Positions 15,419 through 24,670 of a DNA stretch of 64,000 nt are shown one piece after another. Source of the DNA: Anaerozeibacter sp031551775 (GTDB lineage: Bacteria; Bacillota; Clostridia; Christensenellales; Aristaeellaceae); NCBI GenBank assembly GCA_031551775.1, contig JAVBND010000006.1:102127-166126 (forward strand), written 5' to 3'. Position 1 is the first letter of the stretch. Each line of letters opens with the position of its first letter. The notes under the pieces are model-generated. The model saw only the letters and a program-made list of their open reading frames with translations, had not been told where the DNA came from and did not search any database. The position numbers and the translations under genes are program-made.

Positions 15419-17632
15419 TCAGGCCGCCTGATTCTTGTTGCCGGTAATCACGCGCGCGATCATGACGAAGGATTCGGTAAAGATCGACTTGAGCTTCTCC
15501 ACAAAGGACATGCCCTTGTAGAAATCGTTTGAAGGCTTCATGCGCCCGCCGAGCTTGCGGTTTTCAAGCTCCTGCCACAGCCCCGCCACGACCACCAAGC
15601 CGATGCCGATGATGTCGGTGATCAGACCCGGCTCGACCAGCAGCAAGCCGCCAATCAGGAACATGACGCGCTGGAAGAGGTGCGCATGGCGCGTGTAGTA
15701 TCCTTCAAGCGCCGCGCCGATGCCCATCATGCCCACGAGCGCCGTCGCCGTGATGCGCAGTATGTCGTACCAGTGCGCGTCAATCATCAGCATCTGCGGA
15801 TTGTATACGAACATGTACGGGATCAGGAAGGCGGCAATGGCCAGCTTCACCGCGTTAAAGCCGGTCCGCATGGGCTTTGACTTGGCAATGGCGCTGCCCG
15901 CCATGGCGGCCAGTGCGACAGGCGGCGTGATGTCGGCCACGATGCCGAAGTAAAAGGTGAACATGTGCGCCGTCAGCATCGAGCACCCCATGACTTTCAT
16001 GACCGCCGGGGCCATGATGGTCGAGGTGATCAGGTAGTTGGCGGTCGTCGGCACACCCATGCCCAGGATGATCGAAGCCACCATGGTCAGCATCAGGGTT
16101 AGAATCTGACTGCCGCCCGCGATGTCGATCAGGCCGTTGCCCATCTTAAGGCCCAGGCCCGTCAGCGTGATGGTGCCCACGATGATGCCCGCCATGCCGC
16201 ACGCGATGGCCACGCCAATCACGTTGCGCGCGCCGTTCTCAAGCGATTTGACGACATCCGTGAGTGATTTCGTGATCGCGCTCTGAACAGAACGGGCCTC
16301 GTCTTCCGGATGATCGGATACGGTCTGCTCGTTCTCGCGCCCGGCATACTTCTTGAGCACCATGGAGACATGAATGCGCCGAACCATACCGCAAAGCGCC
16401 GCTGCCGCGACACCGATCAAGGCCGCGTAGATGGGCGTAAAACCCGCGCAAAGATACCCGATGATGACGCCCAGCGGCACAATCAGGTAGCCGCGCTCAA
16501 TGACAATGCGCTTGAACACAGGCATTTCATCCTTGCTCAGCCCCCTCAGGCCGTACTTGCGCGCTTCGAGCTCGACGATGATCCAGATGCCCGCGAAGTA
16601 CAAAAGCGCCGGGATGATCGCGGCCTTGGCGACCTCAGTATAGCTCACGCCTACCGATTCCGCCATCAGGAACGCCGCCGCGCCCATGACCGGCGGCATG
16701 ATTTGCCCGCCTGTCGAAGCCGCCGCTTCCACCGCGCCCGCAAATTCGCCGCGGTACCCGAGGCGCTTCATCATGGGGATGGTGAAGGAGCCGGTACCCA
16801 CGGTGTTGGCGACAGAAGAGCCCGATACGGTGCCCATGAGCGCGCTTGAGAGCACCGAGACTTTGGCGGGACCGCCGCGCTTGTGACCGGCGACGGAGTT
16901 TGACAGATCGATAAAGAACTGACCGACCTGCGTGGTTTCGAGGAACGCGCCGAAGAGCACAAACAGGAAGATAAACGTCGCCGACGCGCCAAGCGGCGTA
17001 CCCATGATGCCCTCGGTCGTATAGACCAGGTAGGTGACCACGCGCGTGAAACCAAAGCCTCTGTGCGCTAGGAAGCTCGGCATGGAACGCCCTAAGAAGG
17101 AGTACAGCACGAACAGCGTCGCGATGATCAGGATGGGATACCCGACGACGCGTCGGCACGCCTCGGCCAGCAGCAGCACCAGGAGCGACCCCACCGCCAT
17201 GTCGGTCAAGAAAATCCGATAGCCCACCGGGTCTATCGCGGGGTCAAACTTCTTTGAGATGCGCATGGCCAGGTCCACATGCTGAAGCGCGATGTACAAA
17301 CAGCACCCCATGGCCAGCGCCGCCAGCGCGATGTCATACCAGGGCAGCTTGTTGACGCGCCCCATCTTCTTGCCCGCCGGATACAAGAGGTACGCCAGCG
17401 TCAGCACGAAACCCAAGTGCAGGGGCCGCAGCTGCGTCGCCGGAATTTTTGCCGTCAGCGCCGCGTAAAGCTGTACCAATGAAAAGAGTATGCAAATGAT
17501 GCCCACGGCCCACTTGCGCGCGTCGGTAAAGACGCGTGTGGCCGATTCCCGGTCGTACTTGGCCATGATTTCGTTGATTTCCTGTTGATCGACGACCACG
17601 TCATCGTTTAAAACCTTGTCATCACCAGCCAA
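15419..17632 (-). CDS. TRAP transporter fused permease (4TM/12TM, TAXI-associated)
   Basis: This 737-residue inner-membrane protein fuses the small DctQ-like and large DctM-like TRAP subunits, the form that works with TAXI binding proteins. It drives solute uptake with an ion gradient. The N-terminal ~90 residues are cytosolic plus early membrane segments. The DctM-like core contains LFGAFLETTQVGQFFIDL, GSSVANTVGTGSFTIPMMK and GGQIMPPVMGAAAFLMAE, and the second half has GMGVPTTANYLITS and ADITPPVALAAMAG. The start is a TTG at 17632, chosen for its GGAGGTGG site. The operon order is TAXI protein, DUF1850, permease. Confidence 0.93.
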   Translation of the reverse strand: MAGDDKVLNDDVVVDQQEINEIMAKYDRESATRVFTDARKWAVGIICILFSLVQLYAALTAKIPATQLRPLHLGFVLTLAYLLYPAGKKMGRVNKLPWYDIALAALAMGCCLYIALQHVDLAMRISKKFDPAIDPVGYRIFLTDMAVGSLLVLLLAEACRRVVGYPILIIATLFVLYSFLGRSMPSFLAHRGFGFTRVVTYLVYTTEGIMGTPLGASATFIFLFVLFGAFLETTQVGQFFIDLSNSVAGHKRGGPAKVSVLSSALMGTVSGSSVANTVGTGSFTIPMMKRLGYRGEFAGAVEAAASTGGQIMPPVMGAAAFLMAESVGVSYTEVAKAAIIPALLYFAGIWIIVELEARKYGLRGLSKDEMPVFKRIVIERGYLIVPLGVIIGYLCAGFTPIYAALIGVAAAALCGMVRRIHVSMVLKKYAGRENEQTVSDHPEDEARSVQSAITKSLTDVVKSLENGARNVIGVAIACGMAGIIVGTITLTGLGLKMGNGLIDIAGGSQILTLMLTMVASIILGMGVPTTANYLITSTIMAPAVMKVMGCSMLTAHMFTFYFGIVADITPPVALAAMAGSAIAKSKPMRTGFNAVKLAIAAFLIPYMFVYNPQMLMIDAHWYDILRITATALVGMMGIGAALEGYYTRHAHLFQRVMFLIGGLLLVEPGLITDIIGIGLVVVAGLWQELENRKLGGRMKPSNDFYKGMSFVEKLKSIFTESFVMIARVITGNKNQAA

Positions 17633-17793
17633 TGTGCCACCTCCATTCGATAATATATGATCATATAAATTAAAAATTTATAAAGATGCTATGGCGAAAA
17701 AAACGCGCCCCTCGTATTCCCTTTCAGCCGCCGTCGGCCGTGGGCCCTGACTGAGACGCCAAAAACAGCGATGTCCCGCCGCAATGCGGCGCA

Positions 17794-18312
17794 CTAAATC
17801 CCGAAGACCTCATGTGCCCAAAACCCCAGTTCATTCGTAAGCGTCCACCGCTCGGACGACAGGCCGATTGCCGTGCCCGGCTTGGACAATTGATTTAAGT
17901 GGATTTCCTCCCCATCCTCGCCGATGCGCAGCCTGTGATCGGCCACGCGCCCGACGAAGGTCCATTGAACGGGCAATTGCACATCAAAACCGGTGATCGC
18001 ATAATACGCGCCCCGGTCCTCGAATGTCTGACCCGGTTCAGGATCGGGAATGCCCGCGCCATAGTGGCGAAAGCGCGTCTCCCTGAGCGTCACAAAACCG
18101 TCACCCGGTTCATATCCGTCTTCGACCGGGCTCTTATTGACCGAGTGGGTGAACAGGATAAAGACCCATTCACCCTCCGGCACACGCTTCGAGTAGAGGA
18201 TTTCTCCCGCACGGTTACGAAGGGTGACGCGCCACCCAAACGGGCAGCACGCCACCGCCACGAGCACAGCCGCAAGCGCGATGAGGGCCAGCGGCCGCAC
18301 AAAGAACTTCAT
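17794..18312 (-). CDS. DUF1850 protein of TRAP-TAXI operons
   Basis: This 172-residue protein has one N-terminal hydrophobic segment (residues ~8-25) and the DUF1850 signature WVFILFTHSVNKSPVEDGY. Genes of this family almost always sit between a TAXI binding protein and the fused TRAP permease, as here: six bases after the binding-protein stop and 161 bases before the permease. A role in coupling or assembly of the transporter is inferred. Its biochemical function is not known. Confidence 0.85.
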   Translation of the reverse strand: MKFFVRPLALIALAAVLVAVACCPFGWRVTLRNRAGEILYSKRVPEGEWVFILFTHSVNKSPVEDGYEPGDGFVTLRETRFRHYGAGIPDPEPGQTFEDRGAYYAITGFDVQLPVQWTFVGRVADHRLRIGEDGEEIHLNQLSKPGTAIGLSSERWTLTNELGFWAHEVFGI

Positions 18313-18318
18313 GCTGGA

Positions 18319-19254
18319 TTATTGGATGCCCTTCTCGGCATAGTACTTGGCCGCGCCGGCATGCACAGGCGTGGAAACGCCGAGCAGCGCGTTGTCGATG
18401 GTGATCTCAGCGCCCTTGGCATGGGAGATGTCGCCGGTCTTCTCATAGAGGGTCTTGACCATCTCGTATACCATGTCTTCACTCAGAGAATTGGCGCAGA
18501 TCAGGATGGCGCGGATGCCCACCATGTTGGCATCCTCCGCCTGGTTCGGATAAGTGCCGGCCGGAATGGTGACCTTGGCATAGAAGGGATACTTCGCGAT
18601 GAGCGCATCAATGGTCTGATCGTCAAGGTTCAAAAGCTTGACGCTTGAGGTCGCGCCCAGTTCCTGAATGGCCGGGTTCGGGAAACCGGCGGTGATGAAC
18701 GCGGCGTCAATCTGGCGGTTCTTGATGGCGTCCGCGGATTCCGCGAAGGACAGGAGCTGCGCGTCGATGTCCTCAACGGTCAGGCCCGCGATTTCAAGGT
18801 ACTGAACGGCGTTGAAATACACGCCCGAGCCTGCTGCGCCAATGGATACTTTCTTGCCCTTGAGGTCGGCCAGGGTATTGATGCCCGAATCGGCATGCAC
18901 AACCAACTGCACGACTTCGGGATACATGGAGGCTACAACGGCGAAGGACTGGATTTGCTCGCCTTCAAAGGCGTTGATGCCATTGTAGGCATAGTCGGCC
19001 ACGTCGTTTTGCACGATGCCCAGTTCAGCTTCTCCCTGATCGATCAGGCGGATGTTCTCTGCCGAAGCGCCGGTGGACTGCGCGGTGACGTCGAGGTCGG
19101 CGATATTCTTGGCGAAAAGGTTTGCGATCTCACCGCCGAGCGCATAGTAGGTGCCCGAGGTGCCGCCGGTGGCCATGTACAGGAACTCGGTCGCGCTGGC
19201 CGGAATGGCCAGGAGCATCAGGGCAACCAGGGCGATAGACAGGATACGCTTCAT
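18319..19254 (-). CDS. TAXI-family TRAP transporter solute-binding protein
   Basis: This 311-residue exported binding protein has a signal peptide (LSIALVALMLLAIPASA). The TAXI-family pattern is MATGGTSGTYYALGG, VTAQSTGASAENIRLI, ELGIVQNDVADYAYNG and LADLKGKKVSIGAAGSG. TAXI proteins bind small dicarboxylates or amino acids such as glutamate. The surrounding methylaspartate-pathway genes make glutamate or a related dicarboxylate the best guess. The ATG follows AAAGGAGGAA. Confidence 0.93.
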   Translation of the reverse strand: MKRILSIALVALMLLAIPASATEFLYMATGGTSGTYYALGGEIANLFAKNIADLDVTAQSTGASAENIRLIDQGEAELGIVQNDVADYAYNGINAFEGEQIQSFAVVASMYPEVVQLVVHADSGINTLADLKGKKVSIGAAGSGVYFNAVQYLEIAGLTVEDIDAQLLSFAESADAIKNRQIDAAFITAGFPNPAIQELGATSSVKLLNLDDQTIDALIAKYPFYAKVTIPAGTYPNQAEDANMVGIRAILICANSLSEDMVYEMVKTLYEKTGDISHAKGAEITIDNALLGVSTPVHAGAAKYYAEKGIQ

Positions 19255-19307
19255 GAAGTGGTTCCTCCTTTAAAATGGTTTTATTAAGGATTAACAACCT
19301 TGATGAC

Positions 19308-19336
19308 ATTTTATCATGATTCACTGTGTTTTGCAA
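19308..19336 (-). promoter_or_regulatory. Promoter of the TRAP-TAXI operon
   Basis: On the minus strand TTGCAA (19331-19336) and TAAAAT (19308-19313) are 17 bases apart, 54 bases before the TAXI start codon. Confidence 0.65.
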
Positions 19337-19402
19337 GTTCCCATTAACAATTATTCATAGGACACCGCTATGTTTTCCGCTTGCGCGGATATCGGGTTTC
19401 CC

Positions 19403-19431
19403 TTGAAAAATGACGCGTTTTGGGGTATGAT
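19403..19431 (+). promoter_or_regulatory. Promoter of the fumarase-like/GntR operon
   Basis: TTGAAA (19403-19408) and TATGAT (19426-19431) are separated by 17 bases and stand 28 bases before the ATG at 19459. The promoter is divergent from the TRAP-TAXI promoter. Confidence 0.65.
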
Positions 19432-19458
19432 ATGGGAAAAGACGTAAGGAGATGCGCT

Positions 19459-20304
19459 ATGCGTACGATCGAAGCGCGCGAAATTGAAAGCGCGGTCAAG
19501 TCACTGATTCTCAAAGCCAGCTACGTCATCGGGAGTGACGTCGAACGCGCAATTGAGCGCGCGTGCGAAACGGAAGAATCTCCATCCGGGCGCGCCGTAC
19601 TCAAGCAGTTGCTTGAGAACTATGAAATTGCCCGAACCGAGCGCGTAGCGATTTGTCAGGACACCGGCATGTGCGTCGTGTTTCTGGACATCGGGCAAGA
19701 CGTACACATCGAAGGCGGCGATCTGAACGAAGCGGTTACAAACGCCGTACGCGCGGCTTATGCGGAAGGGTACCTGCGCAAAAGTGTGGTGCGCGACCCG
19801 CTCTACGAGCGCGTGAACACCCGCGACAACACGCCCGCCGTCATCCATACGCGCATCGTCCCGGGCGATAAAATCGACGTCCTGGTCACGCCCAAGGGTT
19901 TCGGTTCGGAAAACATGTCCGCCGTCAAGATGCTGGTACCCGCCGACGGCGAAAGCGGTGTGGTCAAATTCGTGACCGAGACAGCGGTGAACGCCGGTTC
20001 CAATCCCTGTCCGCCGATCATCGTGGGCGTAGGCATCGGCGGCACGATGGAGATGGCCGCGATCCTGGCCAAACGCATGACCGCGCGTTGTCTCGATGAA
20101 GCAAATCCGGACCCACGGTACCGGGCGCTTGAGGATAAGATCCTTTGTGAGATCAACAAGTCGGGCGTCGGCCCCGCGGGTATCGGCGGACGCACCACCG
20201 CGCTCAAGGTCAACATCGCGGCCTATCCCACGCACATTGCCGCGCTCCCCGTCGCGGTAAACATCTGCTGCCACGCGGCGCGTCACGCCCATACCGTACT
20301 ATAG
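19459..20304 (+). CDS. Class I fumarate hydratase-family alpha subunit (possible mesaconase)
   Basis: This 281-residue subunit belongs to the Fe-S-dependent hydro-lyase family of two-subunit class I fumarases and L-tartrate dehydratases. Cluster-type Cys residues lie in ICQDTGMCVVF (two) and SNPCPP-like GSNPCPPII. Other family blocks are YEIARTERVAIC, RDNTPAVIHTRIVPGD, FGSENMSAVKML and VGPAGIGGRTTAL. The ATG at 19459 has an AAGGAG site. Class I family members also hydrate mesaconate. The adjacent methylaspartate ammonia-lyase and glutamate mutase genes make mesaconase (mesaconate to citramalate) an attractive assignment, which sequence alone cannot settle. Confidence 0.88.
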   Translation: MRTIEAREIESAVKSLILKASYVIGSDVERAIERACETEESPSGRAVLKQLLENYEIARTERVAICQDTGMCVVFLDIGQDVHIEGGDLNEAVTNAVRAAYAEGYLRKSVVRDPLYERVNTRDNTPAVIHTRIVPGDKIDVLVTPKGFGSENMSAVKMLVPADGESGVVKFVTETAVNAGSNPCPPIIVGVGIGGTMEMAAILAKRMTARCLDEANPDPRYRALEDKILCEINKSGVGPAGIGGRTTALKVNIAAYPTHIAALPVAVNICCHAARHAHTVL

Positions 20305-20313
20305 GAGGAAGCG

Positions 20314-20871
20314 ATGATGGAAAACATACCGGTGAAACTGCCGCTTGATCCTGAGCAGGTTAAAACGCTGCGCGCGGGCGACACGGTGCTCCTGACCGGC
20401 ACGCTCTATACCGCGCGCGATGCCGCGCACAAGCGCCTTGTGGAAGCGCTGGACCGCGGTGAAGAACTCCCCTTCGACCTGAAAAACCAGCTCATCTACT
20501 ACGTCGGTCCGGCCCCCGCCAAACCGGGCTACGCCGTGGGTTCGGCGGGGCCCACCACCAGCTACCGCATGGACGCCTACGCGCCCCGCCTCCTCAAGGA
20601 AGGACTCAAGGGCATGATGGGCAAGGGCAAGCGCAACGCGGCCGTAATCGAGCAAATGGTTTCCTCCGGTGCGGTATACCTGGGCGCCGTGGGCGGCGCG
20701 GCGGCGCTGATCGCCAAGCGCATCACAAAAAGCGAAGTCATCGCCTATGACGACCTGGGCGCGGAGGCGATTCACCGGTTCGAAGTTGTTGACTTCCCGG
20801 CACTCGTGCTGATTGACAGCCGTGGAGACAACCTCTATGAAATCGGCCCGGCGAAGTACCGGGTCTCATGA
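20314..20871 (+). CDS. Class I fumarate hydratase-family beta subunit (possible mesaconase)
   Basis: This 185-residue beta subunit completes the hydro-lyase encoded just upstream. Conserved family blocks are LRAGDTVLLTGTLYTARDAAHK, here split across residues ~16-37, followed by YVGPAPAKPGYAVGSAGPTT, SYRMD, GKGKRN and GAVYLGAVGGAAAL. The start is an ATG at 20314 or 20317 after AGGAGG, nine bases past the alpha-subunit stop. The two subunits form the active enzyme in the cytosol. Confidence 0.88.
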   Translation: MMENIPVKLPLDPEQVKTLRAGDTVLLTGTLYTARDAAHKRLVEALDRGEELPFDLKNQLIYYVGPAPAKPGYAVGSAGPTTSYRMDAYAPRLLKEGLKGMMGKGKRNAAVIEQMVSSGAVYLGAVGGAAALIAKRITKSEVIAYDDLGAEAIHRFEVVDFPALVLIDSRGDNLYEIGPAKYRVS

Positions 20872-20884
20872 AGCGAGGCATTTC

Positions 20885-21862
20885 ATGCTGATTCACATCG
20901 ATAAAGAAAGCGCCGCGCCGCTGTACTTGCAGTTGGCCCACGCAATCCGCGAAAAAATCGACAAGGGTGAACTCAAACCCGGCGACAAACTGCCCACCGT
21001 GAGAACGCTCCTCAGCCAGACCGGCCTTTCCGACGGTACCATTCGCCACGCGTACGAGCTGCTCGCCCGCGAAGGCGCGCTGGATATGTCGCAAGGACGC
21101 GGGACGTTTGTCTGCGCGCCGAGGGAGAGCGCGAGCCGCGAGACGCGCGCCATGCGCGCCATTGACAAAATGGTTGAGGAACTCAAGGCTCTCTCGCTCA
21201 CCCCGCGCGAAATCGGACTCTTCGTAAACGTCAAATTGTCGGTGCTCCAGGGCGAGGACCCATCGACTCCGGTGGCGGTGGTTGACTGCAACCCCGAATC
21301 GCTCTCGGAGGCGGCGCAGCAACTTTCTGCGATTCCCGGCGTGGTGCTGAGCGAATACCTGCTCGAGGACGTTCGGCGCGCGCCCAACGAACTCACGCGT
21401 GACATGCGCCTGGTCATCACCACGCAAAGCCACGCGCACGAACTGACGGGGCTCTTGGGCGGCGACGCTTCGCGCATCGCGCGCGTGGCGCTCTCCCCCA
21501 GCCCGCACACGCTGGCGGCGCTTTCACGCGTTGAAACCGGCCAGGGCGCACTGATCTACTGTCGCAGTCAGCGCTTTGCGCAGATCGTCAAGAACGGCAT
21601 GCGCCTGTTTCCCCATCTGCGCCAGGGCGATGCGCAGGTCATGCTCAGGGGGGAAAACGGTTTGGCGAACGGCGCGCTGAGCGAAGCGCTGCTTGGCAAG
21701 CAAGCCGCAATCGTCGCGCCCGATTATTTGACCTATGCTTCCCCCGAAGCGCAAGCCGTCCTCTTGGCTTTTGCCGAGGAAGGCGGCCTGATCATCCCCT
21801 ATCACCACCAGATCGATCAAGGCTCGCTGCTCTACATCGAGGAGCGCTTACGGGCGCTTTAG
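20885..21862 (+). CDS. GntR-family transcriptional regulator
   Basis: This 325-residue regulator has an N-terminal GntR winged helix (residues ~1-75: APLYLQLAHAIREKIDKGEL, then KLPTVRTLLSQTGLSDGTIR). Its ~240-residue effector domain is not of the FadR, UTRA or MocR type that I recognise. The start codon at 20885 follows GCGAGG, 13 bases after the hydratase beta subunit, so it is in the same operon. It probably controls the hydratase, TRAP-TAXI and mutase operons around it. A palindrome in the mutase promoter (26509-26526) is a candidate site. Confidence 0.85.
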   Translation: MLIHIDKESAAPLYLQLAHAIREKIDKGELKPGDKLPTVRTLLSQTGLSDGTIRHAYELLAREGALDMSQGRGTFVCAPRESASRETRAMRAIDKMVEELKALSLTPREIGLFVNVKLSVLQGEDPSTPVAVVDCNPESLSEAAQQLSAIPGVVLSEYLLEDVRRAPNELTRDMRLVITTQSHAHELTGLLGGDASRIARVALSPSPHTLAALSRVETGQGALIYCRSQRFAQIVKNGMRLFPHLRQGDAQVMLRGENGLANGALSEALLGKQAAIVAPDYLTYASPEAQAVLLAFAEEGGLIIPYHHQIDQGSLLYIEERLRAL

Positions 21863-21880
21863 TTCCTTGCCCATGATGGA

Positions 21881-21920
21881 AAATCACCGCGCGCGGAGCA
21901 CTTTTCCGGCGCGGTGATTT
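21881..21920. terminator. Bidirectional terminator between gntR and mal
   Basis: AAATCACCGCGC and GCGCGGTGATTT form a perfect 12-bp stem with a 16-base loop between two converging genes. T-rich flanks on the plus-strand side (CATTTTGTTCTT) support termination. Confidence 0.75.
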
Positions 21921-21939
21921 CATTTTGTTCTTCCCTGTT

Positions 21940-23187
21940 TTACTTGCGAAGCGCCTTGCGCAGCGCGAGGATGCGCTCCATTTCATTGTACACGATCATG
22001 TATCCCTCGTCCACGCCCATGCCGGGTTTTGCCAAGATCTGCACCGGTCCCGTCGCCATGGCGGCGTGTACGCACACCTGCGCGGATCGGTCGGTTTCGT
22101 TGCAGGTGCCGCCCTGGTACGCGCCCATGCCGTGCGCCTTGCAGTAGAGCACCGCCTCGATGGTGTTGTTGATGCCGCCCAGGTCCGGCGTCTTGATTTG
22201 CGCCATGTGACCGGCCTGGTTGTCGGCAAAGTACATCACGTCCTCAAGCGTGTTGCACCACTCGTCCGCCACCAGTTCCACATGGATTGCGCGCCGATCG
22301 ACAACCTTTCTCAGTTCCCTCAGCGCGACCATCTGCGCTTCGCGCTCGCCCGCGTCCATCGGTCCTTCGATGCGCAGCTTGAATGGCCTTGCCGCTTCTT
22401 CAAGGGTCTTCAGGTAATCGGCCATGCCTTCGTAATTGTCGTTGCCCAGCGCCAGGCCGATGGTTCCGTATACGTCGATGTGCAAAATCGGCGAATAGTC
22501 TTCGTTCGTGCGCAAGGCAATGATGCGGTTCCTGAGCCACTTGACGTACTCAAGCAACTTTTCGCCCTTTTCTCCGAGCTTTGTCGCCACGTGGTTGATC
22601 AGCGCGTGCGGCAAGACATCGGCATGCTTCATGATCATCTTGTCCGAGTTGTCGTAGCGGCTGTCGCCCGACTGTGTAAAGATCGCGATCAGGTGATCCG
22701 AAACCTCGGTGCCGTATTCCTCGGCCACCACTTCGCACATGAGCTTGTGCTTGGCGCGCGCCACCGCGTCCAAGATCGCCTGACTCACGCCGTAACGGAT
22801 CGCGGTGTGCAGGCGCTTTCCGTCTACCTCAATGGCTTCCATTTCCTTCGTCAGTTCGCGGAAGGAATCGGCTTCACGCCCGGTCAGCATGGGCTTGATG
22901 TGCTTCTCGATCACCGGGATGAAGTCCTTGGCCAGGAACAAGGGGTCGCGTCCGCCCGCTCCGGAATACTGCACCGCCGCGCAATCGCCGTAGGCGATTT
23001 GCCCATCTTCAAGCACCAGCATTACGCTGATCGCTTCGCCGGCCTGGCGCACCGCCGTAAAGCCCGGCGTGACCGGCTCTCCGATGTAGGCCGAACCGTT
23101 CGCCTCAGCGCCCGCCTTGATCGCCTTCTGATCGTCAAAGAAGAACCCGGTGCGGCCCGGGGAGCAGATGACATCGATAATTTTCAT
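21940..23187 (-). CDS. mal: Methylaspartate ammonia-lyase
   Basis: This 415-residue cytosolic enolase-superfamily enzyme converts (2S,3S)-3-methylaspartate to mesaconate and ammonia. The N-terminal capping domain carries GRTGFFFDDQKAIK and YGDCAAVQYSGAGGRDPLF. The barrel contains LHIDVYGTIGL, LRIEGPMDAG, VADEWCNT and AQIKTPDLGG, the last holding the expected catalytic Lys. The metal ligands Asp, Glu and Asp are in those blocks. The length matches the clostridial enzyme. It is last in the glmS-mutL-glmE-mal operon, 33 bases after glmE. Confidence 0.96.
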   Translation of the reverse strand: MKIIDVICSPGRTGFFFDDQKAIKAGAEANGSAYIGEPVTPGFTAVRQAGEAISVMLVLEDGQIAYGDCAAVQYSGAGGRDPLFLAKDFIPVIEKHIKPMLTGREADSFRELTKEMEAIEVDGKRLHTAIRYGVSQAILDAVARAKHKLMCEVVAEEYGTEVSDHLIAIFTQSGDSRYDNSDKMIMKHADVLPHALINHVATKLGEKGEKLLEYVKWLRNRIIALRTNEDYSPILHIDVYGTIGLALGNDNYEGMADYLKTLEEAARPFKLRIEGPMDAGEREAQMVALRELRKVVDRRAIHVELVADEWCNTLEDVMYFADNQAGHMAQIKTPDLGGINNTIEAVLYCKAHGMGAYQGGTCNETDRSAQVCVHAAMATGPVQILAKPGMGVDEGYMIVYNEMERILALRKALRK

Positions 23188-23220
23188 AATGAGGTCCCCT
23201 CCTTGTATCGGCTAAAAATG

Positions 23221-24669
23221 TTATTTCGGGCGTCCGACCAAGCGGCCCTTGGAGATGGCATAGATGTCGTCAATGACCATCTGGAAGGACGCGTCGCGCT
23301 TCTCTGCCTTGGCCCGCTCTTCGATCTTCCCGCGATTGAAGTCCTTGAGTTCCTTGGTGAATGGCAGCGCCGCCGAGTCGAACAGACGCACCGCGCCTTC
23401 GTTGTCCCGCGCGGGCAAAATCTTGCCGGCGTTGAAACGGCTGGGTGCGAATGGCACGTCGAGCACGCCCGCCTGGAACGCGCGCACAGTCCCGACTGAA
23501 ATATCCCCGCCGCCCAACTCAAAGCACTTGTCTACGATCAGGCGCGTCTCACTCAATATGATCTCAATTTCCTTGCCCACGGCGCCCTCGGGCAGCGATT
23601 GATCCGACAGCATTGAGATCACCTGCTTGGTGCACCTGAGCCCCTGCGCGTTGGCTTCCATGGTCGGAATGCCCATCGCCTCGTGCGGCGTCTTAACGAT
23701 CACCTTTGTCGCGTGCGACAGTGCCGCCGCCGCGCTGCCCCAGGATATTACGCCAAACGCCTTGGCTTCGTCCTGCGGGAATCCGCCCATCCACTGATGA
23801 AGCACCGTCGTAACTTCAACGCCCTCATAGCCGTACTTCCTCAGGTATTCGTTGGTGATGATCTCAAGGGACTTGATCGCGGCCACGTCCTGAACGAGGT
23901 TGCCCAACTGCCCATAACCCACGGTGATGTTCTTGACGCCCTGTTCGGCGGCAACCAGCGCTTCGATTACGGCCACCGAATGCGAAATGCACGGCGGAAC
24001 CAGCGTCCCGGTCAAGGGCCCAAACGGCTCGCGGTTGATCGATATGCCCTGTTCCTCGTAAAGGCCGATCAAGCGGTCGCAATACATCCAATCGGTCATG
24101 GTGCGCTCGAGCGATACGCTCTTGGCGTAGGGAATGTTGTAGGAAATGCCGCCGCCTTCGTAGCTCGTAAAGCCGCCGGCCATCGTAATCTCGGCGAGCA
24201 GGCGCGCGTCGGGCGTGCCATGGCGTACCTGAACCGGCACCTTGGTCGATTCGGTCACGCGGCGGCAGCCGACTACGCCATGATTGACGCCCGGAAAGCC
24301 ATTGAGCATGGCCTTGCCCTCGCGCATGCTCTCGCGAATGCCGACCTCGGCCTCTTCGTAGCGGTTCAGGCGCGTATAGGAATCAATCGTCGTGGGCAAA
24401 AGATCGGCTTCGCCCTTGTCCTCAAGGTAATTCAAGAGCTTTATATGCTCATCAATCAGCGGCACGCCCGCGCGCGGCTGAATGAGTGTGCGCATTTCTT
24501 TTTGCGCCTGGCGCAGCTTCGCCGCGAAGCGCTTGGATTCGGGGATCGCCTTTTGATACTGAAATGCTTCTTCGAGGTTCACTTCCTTGCCGGTCGGCCA
24601 TTGAGTGAGGACGGTTTCCCGGATTGCGTTGAACTCATCCATGGTCAACTTCTTATTGCGAATCTCCAT
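23221..24669 (-). CDS. glmE: Methylaspartate (glutamate) mutase epsilon subunit
   Basis: This 482-residue catalytic subunit of the B12-dependent glutamate mutase rearranges L-glutamate to 3-methylaspartate. Recognisable blocks are GFPGVNHGVVGCRRVTE, VQVRHGTPDARLLAE, GGFTSYEGGGISYNIPYAK and EPFGPLTGTLVPPCISH. The start at 24669 (MEIRNKKL) is chosen for the AAGGAG site about 10 bases upstream. It begins one base after the mutL stop. Confidence 0.96.
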   Translation of the reverse strand: MEIRNKKLTMDEFNAIRETVLTQWPTGKEVNLEEAFQYQKAIPESKRFAAKLRQAQKEMRTLIQPRAGVPLIDEHIKLLNYLEDKGEADLLPTTIDSYTRLNRYEEAEVGIRESMREGKAMLNGFPGVNHGVVGCRRVTESTKVPVQVRHGTPDARLLAEITMAGGFTSYEGGGISYNIPYAKSVSLERTMTDWMYCDRLIGLYEEQGISINREPFGPLTGTLVPPCISHSVAVIEALVAAEQGVKNITVGYGQLGNLVQDVAAIKSLEIITNEYLRKYGYEGVEVTTVLHQWMGGFPQDEAKAFGVISWGSAAAALSHATKVIVKTPHEAMGIPTMEANAQGLRCTKQVISMLSDQSLPEGAVGKEIEIILSETRLIVDKCFELGGGDISVGTVRAFQAGVLDVPFAPSRFNAGKILPARDNEGAVRLFDSAALPFTKELKDFNRGKIEERAKAEKRDASFQMVIDDIYAISKGRLVGRPK

Positions 24670-24670
24670 A

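Noticed and set aside
21925..23499. Long plus-strand open frame (524 codons)
   Set aside because: It lies antisense to methylaspartate ammonia-lyase and the start of glmE; no family features are visible.
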